Source: an uncultured Bacteroidales bacterium (GTDB lineage Bacteria > Bacteroidota > Bacteroidia > Bacteroidales > UBA932). From it: a stretch of 46,341 nt of DNA. Below the pieces are notes generated by a model. The model did not search any database. It worked only from the letters and a program-made list of their open reading frames with translations, and was not told the origin of the DNA. Of the stretch, positions 27,263 to 35,464 are shown piece by piece. Every line of letters starts with the position of its first letter. Position 1 is the first letter of the stretch. A program made the translations under genes and the position numbers. Location of the stretch: the NCBI GenBank assembly GCA_944326315.1, contig CALVDP010000015.1:1-46341 (forward strand), given 5' to 3'.

Positions 27263-28090
27263 ATGTATAATGATAAAGGAAAAATGCCGTCCGTGCCCGT
27301 ACTGATACTTGCATTGGCACTGGCCGTGGGGAACGGATGCTCGATAAAGGAGGACAGAAGCCTGTGTCCTTGCTCTCTGATCCTGGATTTCAGTGAGGTG
27401 GATCTGTCTTATGAGGGGATGACGGAAATCCGGATAACGGCGCCGGACGGCTTCCTTTATTATGATGACAATGCCGTATCGGGCATATATTATGACATGG
27501 CAGGGGAGGAAGCTGTCCCTGTGTATGGCGCCGAGGTGCCGAAATCCATGGTGGCCGTTTCCGTGACAAGAGGTGTCTCCGGACTTGTATCCGGTGACGG
27601 CGGGGTAGTCATTCCACTGGGATACGAATGTCCTCCTGTATTTATGCATCATTCCGTGCTGGATGCCGTTGCTGAACGCAGGGAAGACAGGGTGTTTCTT
27701 CACAAGGATTATTGCAGGGTGGGCATAAGGATGCTTTCCGGAGACGGAAACTATCCGTTCCGTATGACGGTTGAAGGGAATGTGAATGGATTTTATCCGG
27801 ACAGGACGGTGTCCCGCGGTGATTTTTCCTACTCCTTTTCCCTTGATGCGGAAGGGATGGCGGAAGTGCGCGTCCCCAGGCAGACGGACAACAGCCTTGT
27901 CCTGGTGATAAGCGACGGCGATACGGTGCTGAGGGAATTCGCCCTGGGGGAGTTCATAGCTGAGGCCGGATACGACTGGACAGCTGACAATCTTGAAGAT
28001 ATAGATGTAAGCATTGATTACGCACATTCCGATATCGCCGTGGAGGTGGAGGAGTGGTCCGGCTCATTCGAGTATGATGTGGTGATATGA
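27263..28090 (+). CDS. FimB/Mfa2-family pilus anchor lipoprotein
   Basis: A 275-residue lipoprotein (Cys 26 in VGNGCSIKED). It carries the Mfa2/FimB opening pattern: the lipidated Cys, then EDRSLCPCSLILDFSEVD, and a beta-rich remainder. In Porphyromonas gingivalis, FimB and Mfa2 anchor the pilus in the outer membrane and limit its length. An alternative start at 27284 (MPSVPVLILA) has AAAGGA right upstream and still gives a good signal peptide. It is the last gene of the pilus operon. No dedicated tip-protein genes follow. Confidence 0.85.
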   Translation: MYNDKGKMPSVPVLILALALAVGNGCSIKEDRSLCPCSLILDFSEVDLSYEGMTEIRITAPDGFLYYDDNAVSGIYYDMAGEEAVPVYGAEVPKSMVAVSVTRGVSGLVSGDGGVVIPLGYECPPVFMHHSVLDAVAERREDRVFLHKDYCRVGIRMLSGDGNYPFRMTVEGNVNGFYPDRTVSRGDFSYSFSLDAEGMAEVRVPRQTDNSLVLVISDGDTVLREFALGEFIAEAGYDWTADNLEDIDVSIDYAHSDIAVEVEEWSGSFEYDVVI

Positions 28091-28113
28091 TTCCAAATTT
28101 GGTTTAATTTTAA

Positions 28114-28143
28114 TTGCGGATAAAAAAAATTGTGTTATCTTTG
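28114..28143 (+). promoter_or_regulatory. promoter of tRNA-Leu
   Basis: TTG (28114-28116), a 19-nt spacer, then TATCTTTG (28136-28143): an exact match to the Bacteroidetes TTG-N19-TAnnTTTG promoter. The tRNA begins 15 nt after the -7 box. Confidence 0.88.
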
Positions 28144-28158
28144 CACCACTTTACTGAG

Positions 28159-28242
28159 GCGCAGGTGGCGAAATTGGTAGACGCGCTACTCTCAGGAGGT
28201 AGTGCCAGAAATGGTGTGGCAGTTCGACTCTGCTCCTGCGCA
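28159..28242 (+). tRNA. tRNA-Leu (anticodon CAG)
   Basis: Acceptor stem GCGCAGG with CCTGCGC and discriminator A (28242). The anticodon loop CTCAGGA gives CAG and reads the CUG codon. The long variable arm and the T loop TTCGACT fit a class II leucine tRNA. The 3' CCA is not encoded. It is a single-gene unit with its own promoter and terminator. Confidence 0.95.
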
Positions 28243-28244
28243 CG

Positions 28245-28275
28245 AAAAGAGGTTGACCGCGGTCAACCTCTTTTT
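28245..28275. terminator. palindromic bidirectional terminator
   Basis: A 22-nt perfect palindrome, GAGGTTGACCG (28249-28259) and CGGTCAACCTC (28260-28270), is flanked by AAAA on the left and TTTTT on the right. It can therefore end tRNA-Leu rightward and glyA leftward. A few base pairs at the centre must open to form the loop. Confidence 0.9.
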
Positions 28276-28313
28276 CTTTGATTCGCCCGACACGGGCTCA
28301 ACGTCCATATTTC

Positions 28314-29642
28314 TCAATACTTGTTGAGCGGCATGCCGTTCATCTTCATCCTTACCTGTTTGCGTACGTTTGCAAGGACAGCGTCATGTTCCTCCTTGCC
28401 TTCCTCGGACTTGCCGGTCACGTAGTCGATATGTGCGGCTGCACTTGAAAGTACGGAATCGATAAGGGCAACAATGAAGTCCATGTCTTTTTCCACCAGT
28501 CCGCGTGAAGTGATAGCAGGTGTACCTACCCTGATGCCGGATGTCTGGAAAGGAGACCTGGAATCGAACGGTACCATGTTCTTGTTCACCGTAATGTCGG
28601 CCTTTACAAGCTCCTTTTCCGCTATTTTGCCGGTAAGTTCGCTGAACTTGGTCCTGAGGTCGATGAGCATCAGATGGTTGTCCGTACCGCCTGACACCAC
28701 CTTGTAGCCTCTTTCCTTGAATGCTTCCGACATGGCGAAGGCATTGGCAATCACCTGTTTCTGGTATTCTATGAATTCAGGCTGCAACGCTTCGTAGAAG
28801 GATACGGCCTTGGCTGCGATGCAATGCTCGAGAGGACCTCCCTGCACACCGGGGAATACGCTCGAATTCAGTATCTGGGACATTTTCTTGACGGCACCCT
28901 TAGGTGTCACGAGTCCCCAAGGATTGTCGAAGTCCTTGCCCATGAGGATTATGCCTCCTCTCGGGCCTCTGAGCGTCTTGTGTGTCGTTGAGGTCACGAT
29001 GTGTGCGTATTTCACAGGATTGCTGAGCAGACCTGCGGCTATGATGCCTGCCGTATGTGCCATGTCAACCATGAAAATGGCCCCTACGCTGTCGGCTATG
29101 CGTCTCATCCGCTCCCAGTCCCATTCCCTGGAATATGCGGATGCACCGCCGATGATAAGCTTTGGCTTGAATTCCAAGGCTTTTTTCTCCATGTCGTTGT
29201 AGTCGATAAGTCCGGTGACTTCATCGAGTCCGTATGAAATGGCGTGGTAGAGGATTCCCGACATGTTGACAGGGGAGCCGTGTGTAAGGTGTCCTCCATG
29301 TGCGAGATCAAGTCCCATGAATGTATCCCCGGGCTTCAGGCATGCCATCATCACAGCCATGTTCGCCTGGGCTCCGGAATGCGGCTGCACATTGGCATAT
29401 TCCGCACCGAAAAGCTGGCACACCCTGTCGATGGCTAGCTGTTCTATCTGGTCCACAATTTCACACCCTCCATAATATCGTGCTCCCGGATACCCTTCCG
29501 CGTATTTGTTCGTACATACGGAGCCGAGGGCTGCAAGGACCTGTTTGCTGACATAGTTTTCAGAAGCGATAAGTTCCAGACCTGTAGTCTGCCTTTCTTC
29601 CTCCTTTTTGATCAGATTGAAGATCTGAAGATCCTGTTTCAT
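28314..29642 (-). CDS. glyA: serine hydroxymethyltransferase
   Basis: A PLP enzyme interconverting serine and glycine with tetrahydrofolate; the main source of one-carbon units. The 442 residues include [24 protein letters not shown] and [14 protein letters not shown]. The PLP lysine is in the motif [14 protein letters not shown], and [10 protein letters not shown] is also present. Length and motifs are standard. It is transcribed leftward from a promoter that faces the methyltransferase promoter. Confidence 0.97.
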   Translation of the reverse strand: MKQDLQIFNLIKKEEERQTTGLELIASENYVSKQVLAALGSVCTNKYAEGYPGARYYGGCEIVDQIEQLAIDRVCQLFGAEYANVQPHSGAQANMAVMMACLKPGDTFMGLDLAHGGHLTHGSPVNMSGILYHAISYGLDEVTGLIDYNDMEKKALEFKPKLIIGGASAYSREWDWERMRRIADSVGAIFMVDMAHTAGIIAAGLLSNPVKYAHIVTSTTHKTLRGPRGGIILMGKDFDNPWGLVTPKGAVKKMSQILNSSVFPGVQGGPLEHCIAAKAVSFYEALQPEFIEYQKQVIANAFAMSEAFKERGYKVVSGGTDNHLMLIDLRTKFSELTGKIAEKELVKADITVNKNMVPFDSRSPFQTSGIRVGTPAITSRGLVEKDMDFIVALIDSVLSSAAAHIDYVTGKSEEGKEEHDAVLANVRKQVRMKMNGMPLNKY

Positions 29643-29667
29643 ATATCAAGTTGTTTTATAGCCGAAG

Positions 29668-29675
29668 CAAATTTA
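29668..29675 (-). promoter_or_regulatory. -7 promoter box of glyA
   Basis: TAAATTTG on the minus strand fits TAnnTTTG and ends 25 nt before the glyA start. Only 20 nt separate it from the rightward box at 29696-29703. Confidence 0.65.
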
Positions 29676-29695
29676 CTCATTTTTTAAAATTTCCC

Positions 29696-29703
29696 TACCT
29701 TTG
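29696..29703 (+). promoter_or_regulatory. -7 promoter box of the TrmH-family gene
   Basis: TACCTTTG fits TAnnTTTG. It lies inside the upstream part of the longest open frame (which begins 29651) and 61 nt before ATG 29765, so it supports the later start. Confidence 0.65.
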
Positions 29704-29764
29704 CCGTGACAACTTTTCGGGCATACCTGTGGTTTTATGCCTGGAACGATTGACTTTCAGTGCT

Positions 29765-30310
29765 ATGGCTGACAGAAAATTATTGAATATCGAGCTCGGG
29801 AGGATGACGGTTGACGAATACCGCACCTCTCCGGAATCCGGCATCGTCGTGGTGCTGGACAATATCAGGAGCGCCCACAACGTGGGTTCGGCTTTCAGAA
29901 GCTGCGATTCTTTCAAGGTGGACAAGATCTACCTGTGCGGCATCTGTGCCGTCCCTCCATCGCCTGAAATCCACAAGTCCGCTATCGGTGCAGAGTTCAG
30001 CGTGGAATGGGAACATTATGACGAGACAATGGATGCCGTCGCCAGACTGAAATCCGAAGGCTATTGTGTCGTAAGTGTGGAACAGACGGAACATTCAGTG
30101 TCACTTGAAGGTTTCAGCGCCTCCCCGGACCGGAAATATGCCTTCATTTTCGGCAACGAAGTCAGTGGTGTCGCACAGGATGTAGTGGACGCTTCCGACT
30201 TCGCGCTGGAAATCCCACAGTACGGGACAAAGCATTCCCTGAACGTGTCAGTCTCCGTAGGTATTATACTCTGGGCCGCACATCGCCGCAGCTCCGTGTC
30301 GCAGGGCTAA
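29765..30310 (+). CDS. SpoU/TrmH-family RNA 2'-O-methyltransferase
   Basis: A 181-residue SPOUT methyltransferase. The three family motifs are visible: LDNIRSAHNVGSAFRSCDSF (motif 1, with the catalytic-type Asn and Arg), FIFGNEVSGV (motif 2) and QYGTKHSLNVSVSVGI (motif 3 knot). There is no N-terminal substrate-binding domain, as in the shorter TrmL/TrmH-like proteins. The target could be a tRNA or rRNA ribose; this cannot be decided here. Start at 29765 because of the promoter at 29696-29703. Confidence 0.9.
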   Translation: MADRKLLNIELGRMTVDEYRTSPESGIVVVLDNIRSAHNVGSAFRSCDSFKVDKIYLCGICAVPPSPEIHKSAIGAEFSVEWEHYDETMDAVARLKSEGYCVVSVEQTEHSVSLEGFSASPDRKYAFIFGNEVSGVAQDVVDASDFALEIPQYGTKHSLNVSVSVGIILWAAHRRSSVSQG

Positions 30311-30329
30311 AGGATATACGGCCTGTTCA

Positions 30330-32966
30330 TCATTTTCCGTTCCATCTGAGGGCCTTGAACAGCTCTACCACTACGAGAGGCACAAGTGCAAGACCTGCCA
30401 CGGCAAGCCACTGGTCACGTCCCATTTCAGCGAAGCTGAATGCATCGGCGAATGAAGGTATGAGCAGAACGGACAGTGAGAATACCAGTGATACGAATAT
30501 GGCGAATATAAGCGGCTTGTTGCCGAGCGGATTGAACTTGAACCTGGACTCGGTGTTGGAGTGGAGGTTTCCGGCGTGTACAAGCTTGGCGGCAATCAGT
30601 GATGCGAATGCCATGGTCTGTCCCAGAGATTCTGCAGCACCTGTGTCCCCGTACATCTCCATACCCATTTTCTTGCCTATAACGAATGCCACAAGGGTTA
30701 TCGCCCCCATCATGACGCCCTGGTAGGATATTCTCCATATCATACCCTTGTCCATGAACTGCTTGCCTTTTCCTCTCGGGCTTTTCTTCATGATATCCTT
30801 GGCTGCAGGGTCCAGGCTCAGCGCAAGGGCAGGGAAGGTCTCGCTGACCAGGTTTATCCACAGGATATGGATAGGAAGCAGCGGAATACCCATGTTGAGT
30901 ATCGAGGCCACGAACAGCAGCAGCACCTCTCCGAGATTGGTGGACAGCAGGAAGAGTATGGTCTTCAGAATATTGTCGTATATCCTCCTTCCCTCGGATA
31001 CGGCAGACACTATCGTCACGAAATTGTCATCCGACAATATCATGTCCGACGCATCCTTCGCCACCTCGGTACCCGTAATGCCCATGGATACGCCTATGTC
31101 AGCCTGCTTCAGTGCTGGAGCGTCATTCACTCCGTCTCCGGTCATGGCCACAATCTCGCCTTTCTTCTGCCATGCGGTCACTATCTTCACCTTCTGTTCA
31201 GGTGCAATGCGCGCATAGACAGTGTATTTGTCAACATTTCTGTCAAATGTCTCTTCATCTATCTTGTCAAGTTCGGTGCCTGTTATGGCCAGGTCACCAT
31301 CCTTGTGTATGCCTATCTTCGTCGCTATCGCAAGCGCGGTGGCCTTGTGGTCTCCGGTGATCATGATGGTCCTGATGCCGGCGTCATGGCACTCCCGTAT
31401 CGCCCCGATGACTTCTTCCCTCTCAGGGTCAATCATGCCTGTGATGCCGACAAAGATGAGATCTTTCTCCACCTCGTCCACATCGGACGACACGTTTTCG
31501 GCAGGCCGGTACGCCATGGCAAGGACCCGTAGGGCGGAATCCGCCATCTTCTGGTTGCGTGACTGCAGCCCGGCAATGTCTTCTTCAGTGATTTTGCGGA
31601 TGCCTTCTCCGGTCTCTATCCTTGTGCAGACCGAAAGCACCTCGTCCAGGCCTCCTTTCGTGTTGATCTGAAGTGTCCCGTCCTGCATCCTGTTGATGGT
31701 GGACATCCTTTTCCTCGATGAATCGAAGGCCACCTCTCCGACACGCGGGCACGAGGCGTCAAGGGCGGCTTTCACCACGCCATGCTTCTCGCCGAGGTCA
31801 ATCAACGCAATCTCGGTAGGGTCGCCGACACGTGTCACCCCGCCTTCGCTGTTCTTCACCACCTTGGCATCACAGCAGAGCACGGATATGGTCAGCAGCC
31901 TGTCAAGGTTTCCGGCCGGAGTGAACTCCTCGACTACCGTCATCTGGTTCTTGGTGAGTGTGCCGGTCTTGTCTGAGCATATCACGGTGGTGCAGCCGAG
32001 CGTTTCCACAGACGGCAGTTTGCGGATTATGGCGTTGTGCCTTACCATCCTGCGCACGCCCATGGAAAGTATGATGGTGGATATTGCCGGCAGGCCTTCC
32101 GGTATGGCTGCGACAGCGAGGGATACAGCCACCATGAGCATGCTTATCACCGGCCTTCCGTAGAGTATGCCTATTATGAAGATGACCACGCAGATAAGCA
32201 CGGATGCGGTACCGATCACCTTGCCGAGATTTTCCAGACGTGCCTGCATAGGTGTCTGGGTGTCGGATTCACCTCCGAGCATGTCGGCGATCTTGCCTAT
32301 TTCGGTGTCCATGCCTGTCCCGACAACGATGCCGCGGCCATGGCCGAAAGTCACCACGCCGCTGGAATATGCCATGTTCCTGCGGTCTCCGAGCGGAATG
32401 TCTTCATCCGGCAGTGTCTCCGGGCTTTTCTCCACAGGTACTGACTCTCCCGTCATGGATGATTCCTGGATACTCATGTTGAAGGATTCCGTGATTCTTA
32501 TGTCAGCAGGCACTATGTCACCGACCTCCAGCTCCACGATATCCCCGGGCACCACATCTTCCACGTTCACTACCATGGATTCGCCGTCCCTGACCACCTT
32601 GGCCATCGGGGCCGCCATCTTTTTCAGGGATTCAAGTGACTTCTGCGCCTTGAATTCCTGATATGCGCCGATGAAGGCATTAAGGAGGAGAATCCCCATT
32701 ATAATATATGTGTCAAGCAGACCTTCCCCGGTCTTTATCCCCATGATGCCGGATATGATCGCAGCTATGATAAGCAGGATTATCATGAAACTCTTGAACT
32801 GCGATATGAACATGGCCGCGAACGACTTGTTCTTTTTCTGCACCAGGGTGTTCTTCCCGTACTTTTCCAGGCGTGATGCAATCTCTTCCGACTTTAGCCC
32901 ATGTGAGACATCTGTCCCCAGTTCCCTGGAGACTTCGTCGGCAGGACAACTGTAAAAATTCTTCAT
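30330..32966 (-). CDS. Ca2+-type P-type ATPase (P2 family)
   Basis: An 878-residue cation pump of the P2A/P2B group. N-terminal cation-ATPase domain, actuator TGESVPVEK, phosphorylation site ICSDKTGTLTKNQM and hinge MTGDGVNDAPALKQADIGVS, with a ten-helix membrane arrangement. PEGLPAIST is the helix-4 metal-site motif typical of Ca2+ pumps. The C-terminal domain (LALSLDPAAKDIMKKSPRGK onward) completes it. It probably exports Ca2+; Mg2+ or Mn2+ cannot be excluded. Start at 32966 because the promoter covers the upstream in-frame ATG at 32996. Confidence 0.93.
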   Translation of the reverse strand: MKNFYSCPADEVSRELGTDVSHGLKSEEIASRLEKYGKNTLVQKKNKSFAAMFISQFKSFMIILLIIAAIISGIMGIKTGEGLLDTYIIMGILLLNAFIGAYQEFKAQKSLESLKKMAAPMAKVVRDGESMVVNVEDVVPGDIVELEVGDIVPADIRITESFNMSIQESSMTGESVPVEKSPETLPDEDIPLGDRRNMAYSSGVVTFGHGRGIVVGTGMDTEIGKIADMLGGESDTQTPMQARLENLGKVIGTASVLICVVIFIIGILYGRPVISMLMVAVSLAVAAIPEGLPAISTIILSMGVRRMVRHNAIIRKLPSVETLGCTTVICSDKTGTLTKNQMTVVEEFTPAGNLDRLLTISVLCCDAKVVKNSEGGVTRVGDPTEIALIDLGEKHGVVKAALDASCPRVGEVAFDSSRKRMSTINRMQDGTLQINTKGGLDEVLSVCTRIETGEGIRKITEEDIAGLQSRNQKMADSALRVLAMAYRPAENVSSDVDEVEKDLIFVGITGMIDPEREEVIGAIRECHDAGIRTIMITGDHKATALAIATKIGIHKDGDLAITGTELDKIDEETFDRNVDKYTVYARIAPEQKVKIVTAWQKKGEIVAMTGDGVNDAPALKQADIGVSMGITGTEVAKDASDMILSDDNFVTIVSAVSEGRRIYDNILKTILFLLSTNLGEVLLLFVASILNMGIPLLPIHILWINLVSETFPALALSLDPAAKDIMKKSPRGKGKQFMDKGMIWRISYQGVMMGAITLVAFVIGKKMGMEMYGDTGAAESLGQTMAFASLIAAKLVHAGNLHSNTESRFKFNPLGNKPLIFAIFVSLVFSLSVLLIPSFADAFSFAEMGRDQWLAVAGLALVPLVVVELFKALRWNGK

Positions 32967-32993
32967 TTCGACAAAATTCTTGATAACAGGCTG

Positions 32994-33001
32994 CAAAAAT
33001 A
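32994..33001 (-). promoter_or_regulatory. -7 promoter box of the ATPase gene
   Basis: TATTTTTG on the minus strand ends 27 nt before the start at 32966 and overlaps the alternative start at 32996. Divergent from the araC-type box 23 nt away. Confidence 0.65.
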
Positions 33002-33024
33002 GTCGGAGTATATAGATATATTGT

Positions 33025-33032
33025 TAAGTTTG
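33025..33032 (+). promoter_or_regulatory. -7 promoter box of the AraC-family gene
   Basis: TAAGTTTG fits TAnnTTTG and lies 31 nt before the regulator start at 33064. Confidence 0.6.
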
Positions 33033-33063
33033 TAGTATAAAAAATTTAGAAAAGGTCGGATTT

Positions 33064-33834
33064 ATGATGAAAAGCACCGGAAATGAGAGTTTATACGGTT
33101 TTTCGGTAAGTCTTTACCGCGGCCGGTTCAGGATTGCCGTCAACGGTCAGGAGCATTCCCTCACGGGCAACACGCTTGTCCTCCTGTCTTCCGGACAGTT
33201 TGTGGAGATATCAGGCGACCCCGGAGATTATTCGTCGCGGACTGTGGAGGTGTCCCTGGATGAGATCCTTGAATTTCCGAGTCCCGTGGACCTTGATATA
33301 ATAAACCTGGCCATGACGCATCCTGTCATTCCTCTGGATGAAAACGAGGTTTCATGCCTGTTTCTGTATTACGAGCTTCTGGACCGCCAGCAGTCCCAAA
33401 GCCCCTCAGCCTACCGGAAGGAAATCACAGGCTCCCTTGTCTACGCCCTCATGCTGGAGATATGCGACAGTTTCCGCATGCTTACGGAAAGGAATCCGGA
33501 CATGCCGCGGCCCAAGCAGGAAATCCTGACAGATGATTTTTTCAAGCTCCTTGCAAGGCACTACCGGACAGAACATAATGTGGGCTTCTATGCCGAACGC
33601 CTGAACAGGACACCGAAATATCTGTCCGGGGCCATAAGAAGGCTCAGCGGCCGTTCTGTCCCGGACTGGATAGATTCCATGCTCCTGAGGGAAATCAAAT
33701 TCCTGCTGAAGACTACGGACAAGACAATCCTCGAAATTTCCGAAGAACTGAATTTTTCAAGTCCTTCGGTATTCATCCAGTTCTTCCGGAGGCATGCGGG
33801 TGTCACACCGCTGCAGTATCGCAGGCAGGGATAG
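33064..33834 (+). CDS. AraC-family transcriptional regulator
   Basis: 256 residues. The C-terminal 90 form two helix-turn-helix units: VGFYAERLNRTPKYLSGAIR, then ILEISEELNFSSPSVFIQFF and the end HAGVTPLQYRR. The N-terminal 150 form a small beta-rich sensor-like region of unknown ligand. It is divergent from the ATPase gene and is followed within 14 nt by a subtilase remnant, so its original target genes may have been lost. Two adjacent ATG codons make the exact start uncertain by one residue. Confidence 0.9.
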   Translation: MMKSTGNESLYGFSVSLYRGRFRIAVNGQEHSLTGNTLVLLSSGQFVEISGDPGDYSSRTVEVSLDEILEFPSPVDLDIINLAMTHPVIPLDENEVSCLFLYYELLDRQQSQSPSAYRKEITGSLVYALMLEICDSFRMLTERNPDMPRPKQEILTDDFFKLLARHYRTEHNVGFYAERLNRTPKYLSGAIRRLSGRSVPDWIDSMLLREIKFLLKTTDKTILEISEELNFSSPSVFIQFFRRHAGVTPLQYRRQG

Positions 33835-33847
33835 CGTGACACTTATC

Positions 33848-34129
33848 ATGAACTTCGTCTCACACATGTCTTCCGAGGCCACATGGGCTTACGGATGCCG
33901 TGTGCTCCCCGGAGCAAGCCGGACATTCTACCAGGCAATAGACAATGCCGACTTCAGGAAGCATTCATACGCCTATATGCAGGGAACATCCATGGCATGT
34001 CCTCATGTAAGCGGCGTGGATGCCTGGAGACTGCTGATGCAGATCGAAGGAACGCCTTGTCTTGTGGCGGCCTTCGGCCAGGAACAGTCTGTATTGACAA
34101 CTGATAGTAGGAGTGCCGTAATCACATAA
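33848..34129 (+). pseudogene. C-terminal remnant of an S8 subtilisin-like protease
   Basis: A 93-codon open frame containing YAYMQGTSMACPHVSGV, the catalytic-serine motif of S8 subtilases (serine within GTSMA). No Asp or His part of the triad is present; the frame begins directly after the AraC gene. After the motif the sequence soon departs from the normal helix (VSGVDAWRLL rather than VSGVAAL). It is therefore read as a decayed fragment, not a working enzyme. Homology of the first 35 residues is uncertain. Confidence 0.75.
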
Positions 34130-34132
34130 ACG

Positions 34133-35464
34133 TCACTTGCAGACCATGATGTCGAGAATCATGTTGTCTGTAGTCTGCATCCCTTTGGAGCCGATCTCTC
34201 CGAGATTCCTTATCGTCTTCTCTATATCCTTTTCAATGATGCCGTCGCTTTCGGAAATACAGATGCTCTCCATTGCGAGCACTGCCGACTGAAGGGCGCA
34301 AGACACTCCTGACGCCACTTTCAGGGCACACCCCACCTTGGCCCCGTCACATACCATACCGGTGATGTTTCCGATCATGTTCTTGATGGCGGCGCATATC
34401 TGGCTGTAAGAGCCACCTCTCAGATACACTATGCCGCAGGCCGCTCCCGTAGATGCTATCACACAACCGCACAGTGCGGAAAGTTTTCCGAGATATCCCT
34501 TGATGTGAATGGCTATGAGGTGACTGAGCACCAGTGCCCTGGACAGGTGTTCGTCATCCACGTTGTATTTCAGGCTGTATGCTATTACAGGCATCGTGAC
34601 CGTGATGCCCTGGTTGCCGCTTCCGGAATTGCTCATGGCAGGAAGCGTACATCCCGCCATCCTTGCATCCGAAGCTGCCGCCGTCATGGCCATGGCGTAG
34701 CTCATGAAGTCAGAGCCGAACACCTGCCTGTATTTTTCTGACAATATTGTATGTCCTACCCTTAGACCGTAGTTCGATGCCAGTCCTTCCTTGGCAAGAG
34801 CCAGGTTGAGATCCCTGGATTCAAGGATGAAACGGATGTCCTCTGTCGGCACCGTATCTGCGAAATCCAATATCTCCTTCACGGTAAGGTGGTAGTCCGC
34901 AGTGGTCTTCTCTCCCTCGCAGGCGTCTTCTCCATTCCCGTTACCGTTCTTGTCAAGGACTGCATCATCGAACCATGTTTCCACTATATTGTCATGATCA
35001 TCCTCTATCAGCGCAGATGCATTGTGCCCTTCGGCCGTGCTTACACATGCCTTGACATACAGCTTGTGCGGTGTATCGGCAAGCCCTACCGTCACTTTCC
35101 CTTGCGCCACAAGTTCCTTCGCCCTGCTGATGGCTTCCGAATTCAGGTCGTGCAGGACTTCCAGCCTGTATTCCGTCTTTCCGCACACGGCACCGAGGGC
35201 GGATGCTATATGCAGCCCTACCATGCCTGTCCCGGGAATTCCTACACCCATGCCGTTCTTGAGAATGTTCCCGCTTACTTCGACCCGGATGCTGAAATCT
35301 TCTGCCATTCTCCAGCCGTCTTTCCGGCAGCAGCATCTGTCCTCTAATATTTCCACGGCCTTGGCCACGGCAAGCGCGACAGCTATCGGTTCAGTGCATC
35401 CCAATGCCGGTTTGACTTCCTTGTGAATAAGTCCTATTATCTCATTTACCCTGTTCCTGTCCAT
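34133..35464 (-). CDS. UPF0597 family L-cysteine desulfidase / L-serine dehydratase-like
   Basis: 443 residues starting MDRNRVNEIIGLIHKEVKPA and then LGCTEPIAVALAVA (Cys 23). This is the signature of the YhaM/CyuA group, which are Fe-S enzymes releasing sulfide or ammonia from cysteine or serine. A second conserved region is STGAACGIVYLRGGSYSQI, and GNITGMVCDGAKVGCALK is the third with further cysteines, consistent with an Fe-S site. It is the last gene of the overlapping operon: its start lies 23 nt inside the amidase gene. Confidence 0.88.
   Translation of the reverse strand: MDRNRVNEIIGLIHKEVKPALGCTEPIAVALAVAKAVEILEDRCCCRKDGWRMAEDFSIRVEVSGNILKNGMGVGIPGTGMVGLHIASALGAVCGKTEYRLEVLHDLNSEAISRAKELVAQGKVTVGLADTPHKLYVKACVSTAEGHNASALIEDDHDNIVETWFDDAVLDKNGNGNGEDACEGEKTTADYHLTVKEILDFADTVPTEDIRFILESRDLNLALAKEGLASNYGLRVGHTILSEKYRQVFGSDFMSYAMAMTAAASDARMAGCTLPAMSNSGSGNQGITVTMPVIAYSLKYNVDDEHLSRALVLSHLIAIHIKGYLGKLSALCGCVIASTGAACGIVYLRGGSYSQICAAIKNMIGNITGMVCDGAKVGCALKVASGVSCALQSAVLAMESICISESDGIIEKDIEKTIRNLGEIGSKGMQTTDNMILDIMVCK

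Noticed and set aside
27131-28027. A 298-codon minus-strand frame opposite the pilus anchor gene
   Set aside because: Shadow of an Mfa2-type lipoprotein; His/Arg/Ile-rich with no domain.
28245-28275. Palindrome after tRNA-Leu considered as a phage or element attachment site
   Set aside because: No duplicated tRNA 3' end and no integrase nearby; the flanking A and T runs explain it as a bidirectional terminator.
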